From NCBI GenBank assembly GCA_963995505.1, contig OZ023194.1, forward strand, positions 15,248,428-15,312,427: a stretch of DNA of 64,000 bases. Direction: 5' to 3'. Numbering within the stretch: position 1 is the stretch's first letter; every line of letters begins with the position of its first letter. This DNA comes from Hypericum androsaemum. Lineage: Eukaryota; Streptophyta; Magnoliopsida; Malpighiales; Hypericaceae. Positions 1-8,499 of this stretch are shown here, one piece after another. Below the pieces are notes generated by a model that searched no databases, was not told the origin of the DNA, and saw nothing but the letters and a program-made list of their open reading frames with translations. Made by a program: the position numbers and the translations under genes.

Positions 1-931
1 AAAGATCTGTGTTGATTCCAAGTAAGTCCCAGTTTCTGTCTTGATTTTCATAGCATTCCAACCAAGGAAGTATCTACTTGGCGATGGTCCTGTCAAATTG
101 TTCCAGGATATATCGATGATGCTTAGCTTTGGAAACTGGTTGCGGGTTTTGTCAACTTTCAAATCTCCGTACAAGTTATTTGATCGTAGGATGAGCACTC
201 TTAGTTGCTTGAGTGGGCCCAACCAAGACGGGAAAGTATCTTGTATTTGGTTATTGCCAAAGTTGAGAAATTGCAGACTCTGACAATTGGATAGCGATCT
301 CGGTAGCTTCCCGTAGAACTCGTTGCCCTCTAGCATGAGCTCCTCGAGGCTGCAAGAGGAATATTGTATTCTCGTAGGATTATGGTACATTTGATTAGGA
401 TCTAATTCGAAGCGTTCGAAATACAACGACCCTTGAAGTCTCGACGAACCTTTGAATACTCGAAACCTTTCTCGAGAGGAAGAGAGAAGATACTACAAAA
501 GCTAGAAGAAGAGATATGCAATTGTAGTGGAGTGAATGTAAATGAGGGCAGGGAGGCCTATTTATAGGCGTTGGGGATTGGAGTCAAGCTTGCGGTTTCA
601 GATGTGGTAATGCTACTTTGGACATAATAGGCCTCCCACCTTGGGCTTTATTGGGCCTCCCACTTTGGACCTCCACCTTGGGCCTTATTGGGCCTATGAT
701 AATTGGACCGTACCACTTTGAATCATGTATTAAATTTTCATTCAATTCCAACATGTTGCCATGGAGACTGTTTCCTCTCAGGGCCAACACTCGCAGAAAA
801 GTAGAGGAATTTGTCAAACATTGAGGAACTTCACCACTCAAGTTGTTGTTTGACAGATCAAGAATAGACAGAGAAGTGAGAGTGCAAAACTTGGTTGAGA
901 TTTCCCCTGTAAAATTGTTCTCATATGTCAA
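1..931 (-). pseudogene. LRR receptor-like protein fragment, split by an LTR
   Basis: Minus-strand translation shows plant extracellular leucine-rich repeats of the Cf/EIX receptor-like-protein type. The 726-931 part carries LTSLSILDLSNNNLSGEVP; the 1-370 part carries [11 protein letters not shown] and [10 protein letters not shown] repeats. Such proteins sense ligands at the plasma membrane, often in immunity or development. The two parts are separated by about 361 bp bounded by a short direct repeat (365-370 and 726-731). Removing the insert plus one repeat copy rejoins the LRR frame exactly. No start codon, signal peptide or N-terminal repeats precede position 931, so the 5' end is lost. 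The 3' end (last LRRs, membrane anchor) lies outside the window. I call it a broken gene piece; the family assignment is firm, the exact receptor is unknown. Confidence 0.78.
370..725 (-). mobile_element. Probable solo LTR inserted in the LRR gene
   Basis: A 356-bp block interrupts the LRR reading frame and is flanked by TGTAT(T) on both sides, consistent with a 5-bp target duplication. Read on the minus strand it begins TGATTC, has a TATAAATA box (559-566) and a pyrimidine-rich leader, as an LTR promoter would. The last bases are not the canonical CA, so the class is inferred. No internal retroelement region is present. Confidence 0.6.
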
Positions 932-1209
932 TCAAGAGCACGCATATTAACTGCTTTCCATAAACGGGTTGAAGACAATCCCCACCCTGAATCAACATGA
1001 ACTGCATATGTGTTCCTCTATCCAAGCCAGCCCCACATGTGCATTTGTCATCCAGACATTCAAGAATTCAAGATCAACTAGCAAAAAAGGGTTGGATTCA
1101 AAGTTAATTATTTAGTAGTTTATGTATTACTGAACATGTTGATCATGCTTGAGCTGGTTTACGAAAAGTATATTAAATAAGAATTTAACCAATAAAAGAC
1201 ACTAAGGTG
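932..1209. other. Spacer, nothing recognised
   Basis: AT-rich sequence upstream of the truncated LRR fragment. I found no exon, promoter or repeat that I could support. Confidence 0.5.
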
Positions 1210-1642
1210 CATAGTAATATGGTCCGATCGGTCGGACTCAAACCCGAGTCAGAAAAGGTGGTTAGGACACCAACCTTACCAACCGGACGAAATTCGGTCG
1301 GACCGGACACTTGGTCATTTTTTCTGACTCGGATAGGGTAGTCAGACCAGATTTTGCCCAACCCAAACCCAAAAAATTAAAAAAATCAGATTCGAACTTG
1401 ATTTTCCTGAAATCAACACGAAATAAACTAAATCAACATAGAAAATAATACTAGAGATGAAATAAATTGACCAATATATAGAGAATATAGGTTTTTAAAC
1501 ATATAATTTAGTCTATATATTATTTTAAAATAGAAATATATATATATATATATATATATATTCAGTCTGACTGGTCAGACCGGTTAACTCGAAGGTCAGA
1601 CTAAAATTTGGGTCGACCTCCGGGTCATTTTTGAAAACTATG
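1210..1642. mobile_element. Non-autonomous hAT-like element, 433 bp
   Basis: The block starts CATAGT and ends ACTATG (inverted termini). It is flanked by the identical 8-bp direct repeat CTAAGGTG at 1202-1209 and 1643-1650, the target-duplication length of hAT transposons. The interior holds GGTCGGAC/GGTCAGAC-type motifs repeated in both orientations near the ends and an AT-rich middle. No transposase is encoded. It contains a (TA)n run at about 1536-1560. Confidence 0.72.
1536..1560. repeat. (AT)n microsatellite
   Basis: Uninterrupted alternating A and T for about 25 bases within the hAT-like element. Confidence 0.9.
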
Positions 1643-1650
1643 CTAAGGTG

Positions 1651-2560
1651 AAATAAAAACTTCTATAACACTTGTGTACGTGAGAGAGATAGAGAGACAG
1701 CAGACAAGTGGAAATCTGATTAGCCCATACCAAAAGAAGAAGCAAATCACTACAGAATCAAGGAGCAGCTTAAGACCAATTTTTCCCTGTGCATCTACTT
1801 GTGCGAGAAGAGAGAAATCTGAATATGCATTGTAAATAAAGTATGTGTGTACTTATATTCTTATGTTACTCAGATACCTTTCACATTCAAAAATTAATAA
1901 TGCTATAATAGTTAGAAGAAAAAATAGCTTAGGCTCCGACCTAATAAATAGTCAAACCATTTGATTGTTCGTTGTTCCTTCGTAGTTTGGCTATCACAAC
2001 TTCACATTTATTCTAGATTAATTACCAACTTTCAAATTCAAAGTCTTAAATTACAAACCGTTGTACTATATAAATTAAAATTTTATCGATTTAAAAAAAT
2101 CTAAAATATTTATTGAAAAAATTATATAACTTTTCAAATGTGAGACCCGAAATAATAGCGAAAATAGGATTAAGTAATCCATGGATGAAGAAGAAAACTG
2201 GTGACGTGGTTTCGTTGACTACAAAAGGTGTCAACAAGGCTAATGCATTGTAAGTAGGAGGCATGTCGTTGCTTCCAATCATTAAACTGAGTAATACTTC
2301 TGGTAGGAGTTTGACGTTTCTAAATATTCGGGGTCAGCTACTTTATAACAGCCAAGCCAAACAAATATTACCAACACACTTATCCCGGAAAAAAGGTATT
2401 TTTTAAGGTGGGATTATTGAGATTTATGTTGTATGGTTAAATTGGGGTTGGGATCAAAAGAGTTTGGTCTCGGGTTCACGCAGTGAACTTAAAGTTGTGT
2501 TGCTGGGCCTTGTGTTACGAAGCCCACTATCCAATTATTTTTAGCCCTTTATTAGTTTAA
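1651..2560. other. Intergenic, no gene supported
   Basis: AT-rich DNA with many stops in all frames. A 63-codon minus-strand reading frame at 2091-2282 has no recognisable similarity and no splice context. From about 2580 a CT-rich leader-like stretch begins (TTTTCTCTCTCTCTTGATCG), which may belong to the malectin-domain fragment downstream. Confidence 0.5.
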
Positions 2561-3116
2561 ATGTTGGACTTGGTTATTTTAAATGTAATCCCCCTCCCCT
2601 TCTATTCTTTTCTCTCTCTCTTGATCGAAAATTCTGGTACAAGATTTTTGAAGCTTATTCTTCTTCTTTAATCTTCCCGAATCTCGTACGTTTCTCCAAC
2701 ATCCATCCAGCTCCTGGAACTCTTGTCCCGACATCAGCTTAAAATTCTGCAAGGTCTAGAGACTTCTGAGGAGAAAACTTGTCGGGAATTAGGGTTTATT
2801 AGGGAGTTGGAATTAGGTCATTACCTGGGATTGTTAGGGTTTATTAGGGAGTTGGAATTGGAATTGGGAAGCTCGATCTGTTGAGTTAGCTAATTTAATA
2901 GAAATTATCCTTGGACACGTTCTAATTTAATTTGTTTTGATTATTGCACCGGATGGATTTTAATCTCTGTGTTCCGGTTTCAGAATCAACATTTTTGGGG
3001 GGCTCAGATCCGATGATGATTTTACAGGTTTCTGTCTCTGTATTTAAAATTTTATATGGTATGGAAACCATTCATTCATTCAATTAATCTGATGCGTTTT
3101 CTTTTGAAAACCCTAG

Positions 3117-3415
3117 AAAATAGTGTGATGTTTGTAAACGCTTGTGGCAGAGTAGGAGACAGCTACTTTGACAGCGGGAAGATTATCAGCACTGACGAAA
3201 TGAGTGGCGAGTTCTCTTCCATTTACTGGACGATGAGGTATGGTGACTATGTTTACTGCTTTAACACCCTGCCTCAGGGAGATTACATGGTTGATCTCCA
3301 CTTTATGGAGATCGTGAATTACCTTGGCCTTAAAGGGATGAAGGCATTTGACGTCTTCATCCAAGTTGACAAGACAAAAAGCCCTTTTTTTCATCAGATA
3401 GTTATTTATAGTTGA
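3117..3415 (+). pseudogene. Malectin-domain exon fragment (kinesin KIN-14-like)
   Basis: The frame after a plausible acceptor (CCCTAG at 3111-3116) encodes a malectin-type di-glucose-binding fold: VNACGRVGDSYFDSGKI, then SSIYWTMRYGDYVYCFNTLP, then GDYMVDLHFMEI and KGMKAFDVFIQ. In plants this arrangement resembles the malectin domain placed in front of the motor of some KIN-14 kinesins. Upstream, 2991-3027 reads GGSDPMMILQ and ends at a possible donor (CAG/GTTTCT), so a second small exon may exist. No motor domain follows; at about 3500 the sequence dissolves into a minisatellite. It is therefore a partial, probably dead gene. A malectin-like receptor kinase piece is the alternative. Confidence 0.55.
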
Positions 3416-3502
3416 GTAAGAATTTTGTTTTTGAATTTGCTAACTGGTTTATATTTTTGTTTCTGATTATATGTAGCTCATAAGCGAGCTTGATGTATAC
3501 AC

Positions 3503-4171
3503 TCATTCATTTTGATTCCTATTGATTCATATCGATTCATATTGACTCATATTGATTCATCTTGATTCATATCGATTTATATTGATTCATATCGATTCAT
3601 TTTTTATTCATTACCGATTCATATTGATTCATATTAATTTGTATTAATTTATTTTGATTCATATTGATTCATATTGATTTGTTTTGATTCATATTGATTC
3701 ATTTCGATTCATATTGATTCATTTTGATTCATCTTGATTTATATTGATAAATCTTGATTATTTTTTATTCATTACCGATTCATTTTTGACACATTTTTTA
3801 TTCATATTTATTCATATTGATTCATATTCATTCATATTAATTCGTTTTGATTCATTTTGATTCGTATTGATTCATATCGATTCATTTTGATCCATATTGA
3901 TTCATATCGATTCATATTGATTCATTTTGATGCATATCGATTCATTATAATTTATTTTGATTCATATCGATTCATTTTGATTCATATCAATTTATTTTGA
4001 TTCATCTTGATTCATATTGATTCATTTTGAATTCATTTTGATTCATATTTACTCATTTTGATTTATTTTGATTCATATCGATTCATTTTTATATTTATTT
4101 TCGATTCATCATCAATTCATTTTTGATTTATTTTTTATTCATATTGATTTATTTTGATTCATATCGATTCA
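3503..4171. repeat. Degenerate 10-bp minisatellite, GATTCATATT unit
   Basis: About 67 head-to-tail copies of a 10-bp unit, consensus GATTCATATT with variants GATTCATTTT and GATTCATATC. The phase is held for most of 670 bp. It ends directly at the broken 3' end of sugar-transferase copy A. The 10-bp period is close to one turn of the double helix. Confidence 0.9.
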
Positions 4172-5990
4172 GCGTGAGGCACGATCATATGAGGAGCCAG
4201 CGGTCCTCGTACAGGGACACGACTTGCACCTCCAACGTGGCTTGATAGAATTTCCTGTCAACATGGACTTGTAAGTCGTGTCCGATGAGCCACATCCTGG
4301 ACACCGTCCCGAGCGAGAGAAGTAGATCGTGAGGGGCTCACAAATCCCACCAAAGTATCCCGTGCTTAGGAACTTGATACGGATACGAACCTCGGTAACG
4401 AAGTGATCGTGCTTGATTAGGTTGAAGATGTCCTGATCGTGCACACCCGGATGGGCCTCCCTGGAGGAGTACCAGTACTTGTAGAAATGGATCGTCCGGT
4501 TGTTGGATTTCACGTAGTTGAAGCCTCCGTTCGGGGTGTTGTTTAGGTCGTCAGGGTCGCCATTGTAGTAGTCGCATGCGATCTGGAAGTCGGCGTCGGG
4601 GAAGAAGTGCGGGAATGGGTCCTGTAGCTACATGATGTCTGCATCCTTTTTTTAAAAGGGAAAAAGGTAGAAGTAGTTGGAAACTATAAACTCGACCTAC
4701 TGATCCAAAATAGAGTCGAAAAAAGAGTATAATTATTTATCGCGAATCTGACCAGCGGTGTGACTAATCGGAGGACTGCAACGCAAGAACAAATCTGGGT
4801 CATTTTTCAACATAAACTCAAATGATGGTTCAACAGTTGACCACCGGTTCAATCGGTCTGATTGACAAGTTCATCTGATTGAATTAGGTGATCAAACGAA
4901 ATGGTCAAAACCTTTTTTGGAAAAATACATAACTTTTTAAAATTATATTAGATTAAAAGTGATAAAATTGTTATTTTAATGTTTGTAATTATAATTATTG
5001 CAATAAAATTAGATTATATATATAATTATTTAATATTTTAATATTATATACAAATTATAATAATATATTTTTTATAATAAAAATATCCAACCCTGTTGAA
5101 TCGTTAAACAAGATGAATCCCTGATAGTCCTCCGTCTCTTTTTTTAAAACATTGATTCCGAAGTCACATGATGTCTGCTTCTAGTTAAAAACTACCCACT
5201 CGACCTGACTAATCCACAGAAAGAGCATAATTAATTACCGTGAAAACAAAGTTGTATCCCATCTCAAGAACAGTGGTTAGGAAGAGGATCCTTCTCCACA
5301 TCATCTTCAGGTAAACCGCTGTCATGAAGTAGGCCTCCTTCCTCGACTGTTCCTCACTTTCGCCGTCGAACTTGATCTCGTTGCAATGCCGGTGTACGTG
5401 GAGGCAATGGGCGTGCGCCACGTGGTCCAGTGAAACAATCACCAAATTGTCCAGCATTCTCTTCGTCCCATTTCCTTTGCTAAAGCTCTCCAAGAAGAGG
5501 TCGACTATGGAGTTTGGAGCTGCACATGCTTGATTTGAGGTTGTAATAATGACCGTCTTGTTTGGGTTGGCTGCTCTCCTTAGGACCTTCTCCAATTCCA
5601 TGTCTATTTTCCCATGCAAGTCAATGTCTTACACGGTTAACAAAAACCATACAGGACCGTTGGCAAAGATGAATTTTGTCGTTTCGTACGTAGAGATCAC
5701 CGTAAAATTATCCGTACTAAACAACTGGTTAAAATAGGCGAAAAGGAAGAAATCAACCTCGTCTAAATGAGGAGGCAAAATTAGAGGATGCGTGTAAAAC
5801 TCACATGGGACGAGGCATAGAATATGATGGAGCTCCACGAGTACGACGTCGGATTGAACAAGACAAGCCCCGAAACTGCCACCCCAAGAAATAAAACCAC
5901 GACGATCAGGCCTTGGCAGGCGCCGGAGGAGCTCCACGGCTTGGTCTGGTCGCCGGCAAGCTCGCTACTTGCCGTGTTCTTCATGCTCAT
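4172..5990 (-). pseudogene. GT77-type sugar transferase, broken copy A
   Basis: This is a paralogue of the intact gene at 21947-24960. Exon 1 (5805-5990) gives a short cytosolic tail and a signal-anchor helix (GLIVVVLFLGVAVSGLVLF). Exon 2 (5239-5627) and exon 3 (4172-4646) give the nucleotide-diphospho-sugar transferase domain, including the NRTIHFYKYWYSSREAHPG block. Three lesions are visible. The exon 2 acceptor is TAA where copy B has TAG; the nearest AG is one base off frame. The conserved Trp right after the DxD motif (DADIM-W) is a TAG stop at 4629-4631. After the GGICEP motif (about 4330) the sequence no longer matches copy B, so the true C-terminus is gone and unrelated sequence plus the minisatellite follow. 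Two ATGs (5990, 5984) could start it; copy B keeps only the second. Confidence 0.85.
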
Positions 5991-6072
5991 AGGAACGCAC
6001 TCTCTGGGGAAAGTAAAGAGTTTGTCCGGAGAATGGATAGTCTATTAGTTTTCTTTGGGTAAGTTGGATAGT

Positions 6073-6081
6073 CTATTAGTA
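6073..6081. repeat. Target duplication of the Mutator-like element, left
   Basis: CTATTAGTA here is repeated exactly at 12274-12282. Nine bases is the diagnostic target-duplication length of Mutator-like elements. The surrounding motif GGATAGTCTATTAGT also occurs a second time 32 bp upstream, a small local duplication. Confidence 0.85.
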
Positions 6082-6378
6082 GGGCTCAAATTCAGTGGGG
6101 ACATGGGTCATCCCCATTGAAAGGGATCAAAGGGAATGAAAGGGTACTCTAGGTATTATAAAAATTATTAGGGGTAATATTCGACAACTCTATTACAAAA
6201 GAGAAGCTTAATTAGGTTAAAAACAATTAAGTAAATAGGGAAACAAAATCAACCAATTATACCTAAAATCACATTAGATTCTAATTACTGGACGTGACAA
6301 CAACAAAAATGGGAGGAACCCTACATCAATTTCATTCAGCCGTCAAAACAAAACAACACAATAACCCTAATCCAAAAA

Positions 6379-8456
6379 ATGCCGTCAGAATCAAATGCCG
6401 AGGAATTGTTGAATGACGAAACCAATACAAGCCGATTAAATGAAGGTAAATACTTACTGTTTTGATTTTTTTCATATAAAAGTTTTCGTTCTAATTGGTT
6501 TCCATCGTTCCAATTGGTTTTATTATAATTTCCATCGGTTTCGATTTTGTAGGAATACCAACAATGAACACATCTGACGAAAATCGTTATAACGAAGGGC
6601 AATATAGTATTTTCATGGATGATGGTAATACTTGAATCTAATCATCCGCATTGTTGAGTTTTGTTATCTCCAATAACGCATCGCATCAGGCTCTTACCAG
6701 TGTTTATCTGAAAACACAGGCATCGAAGCGGCGAGTTTAACAAACGATCAGAACAGTCCAAATGGAATAGGAGGTAAGTTGATCTATCTTTTAATAGGAA
6801 ACCAATATAATGATTTCTATATAACTGACTGTACTTGTAGCTTAAAATATTTAGATCAGAACGTTGATGGGATTCTTACCCAAGAATATGTGATTTCTGA
6901 TAGTAATCAACAACTTGGAAGTGAATTATATTCTTCAATTTAATCGTTAGTTTTATTGTATTTTTACCGTGGGAAGAAGTAGAAAATTTGAGCACACCTA
7001 TATTGGTTTCTCGATATTGGTTTCCAACTTGCATGTTATGGGTTTATGGCTTCTATGATATTGGTTTGATATATATATATATATATAGGAAATTAGTTTC
7101 CATCCGCAACGATATCAGTTTCCTTCTAATTAATATGTTATTGGTTTGCTTCTAATTTGCTTTTATTTTTCATCTTTTCCGATATTGGTTTCCTTTCTTC
7201 TATTTTATTCGTTTATTGCTATCATAGTATTGGTTTCTATCCGCTGAAAGATATTGGTTTACTTCAACCATGATATTGGTTTCCTTCCACCATGGTAGAG
7301 GTCTGCCTCCGTTGTGATATTGGTTTTCCCCCTTGTGTGAAATTGGTTTCCTTCTTATTCAATATTGATTTCCTTCTTATGTCATGTTGGTTTTCCCCAA
7401 CTCCAGTACTGGAAGCCTCCTCTTATATTGGTTCCCTTCTATTTTGAAATTGGATTCGATCTTATGCAGGTGAAACAGTTGAGGAAATTGAGAAAAAAGA
7501 ATGGTGGAAAAAAATGCAATTTCCAAAGGTGGACAAGACACTGAACTTCTACCTCTATTATGCACACAGAAAAGGATTTACCGTGAGGAAAGATTATCAA
7601 AAACTAAAGACAATCAAAGGCGAAAAGACTGCAGAGATTTACTATATCAGATATCTCTGCAATAAGGAGGGTATTCATAAGCGGGGTAAGGACCATAAAG
7701 AGCCTGGAACTCGGCCATATGAACGAAGAGAGGAAAGAACTGGTTGCAAAGCAATGATCACATTCCACTTATCATCTGAGAAGTCATTTTATTTCATAAA
7801 TGAATGGTATGTACAACACAACCATGATCTCCTCGGTGGAGAGTTAGCTTACATACTAAGATCAAACAGAAAGATGAATCTAATGCAAGAACAGATTGCT
7901 AGAATGCACAATGATGCTGGCATTAAGAATAGGGTTTCTTATGAGGTAATGGAAATGGTAGCTGGAGGCATGAAAAATCTTGGTTTTCTTCCTATAGATC
8001 TGAAGAACCATCTGGGCACACGACGGCAAAAGACGATGAAAATGGGTGAAGCTACAGCCTTGCTAGAATATTTCAGAAAAGAGGCATATACAAATCCATC
8101 CTTCTTTTATGAAATTGAAGTTGACAGTGACGAACAGATAGCAAATATATTTTGGGCTGACAAAAGGATGCGGATGGACTACAGTATCTTTGGTGATTCA
8201 ATCGGTTTTGATACCACATACAGAACAAATAAAAACTACCGTCCATTAGGTAAATGACGTTGATTCTCATATATATTATTATACGCCATAATTATTATCG
8301 GTATAAATCCCTAGTTTTGCATTGAATTAATTATTGTTATTTTGTTGTGCAGCTCTTTTTGCAGGATTCAATCACCATCGTATGACCTGCATTTTCGGAG
8401 CAGCTCTTCTGTTCGATGAGACAGCATAATCTTTTCAGTGGTTGTTTTGAACATTC
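6379..8456 (+). pseudogene. MULE transposase (FAR1-type), truncated and broken
   Basis: Exons inferred from GT-AG sites: 6379-6445, 6553-6624, 6720-6773, about 6855-6921, 7470-8249, 8353-8456. The start at 6379 (MPSESNAEELLN) gives an acidic N-terminus. The large exon carries a FAR1-type DNA-binding domain: NFYLYYAHRKGFTVRK, then zinc ligands in YLCNKEG, RTGCKAMITF and QHNHDL. The MULE transposase core then starts (SIGFDTTYRTNKNY, with the first catalytic Asp, and AGFNHHRMTCIFGAALLFDE). The core is cut by TAA (8427-8429) and TGA (8448-8450), both where Glu is expected in the motif. The frame then ends with no second Asp or Glu of the DDE triad. The protein would cut and paste the element in the nucleus; this copy cannot. 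Confidence 0.85.
6460..7462 (+). repeat. Intronic minisatellite, ATTGGTTTC unit, left copy
   Basis: The main block (about 7000-7462) fills the intron before the large transposase exon. It consists of many imperfect copies of GATATTGGTTTCCTTCTT (about 20-28 bp spacing). Isolated copies (AATTGGTTTCCATCG) also occur in the first intron at 6490-6545. All read in the sense direction of the transposase. Confidence 0.85.
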
Positions 8457-8499
8457 TGATAGGTTCAACAATCTCAAAATCAGAATCATCATCAACCAT

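Noticed and set aside
365..725. Solo LTR read on plus as TGTATT...GAATCA with TG..CA ends
   Set aside because: No matching duplication outside those borders, whereas TGTAT on both sides of the shorter block restores the LRR frame.
2091..2282. 63-codon minus-strand frame with hydrophobic stretches
   Set aside because: No similarity recognised, no splice or promoter context, AT-rich background.
3503..4171. Possible CRISPR-like array
   Set aside because: Units are head to tail without spacers, and the context is a plant nuclear genome.
8430..8499. Minus-strand continuation (MVDDDSDFEIVEPI) after the stop of the second MULE gene
   Set aside because: It lies largely opposite the recognisable transposase tail (SFQWLF) on plus, so it is at best the deletion junction; I did not extend the gene through it.
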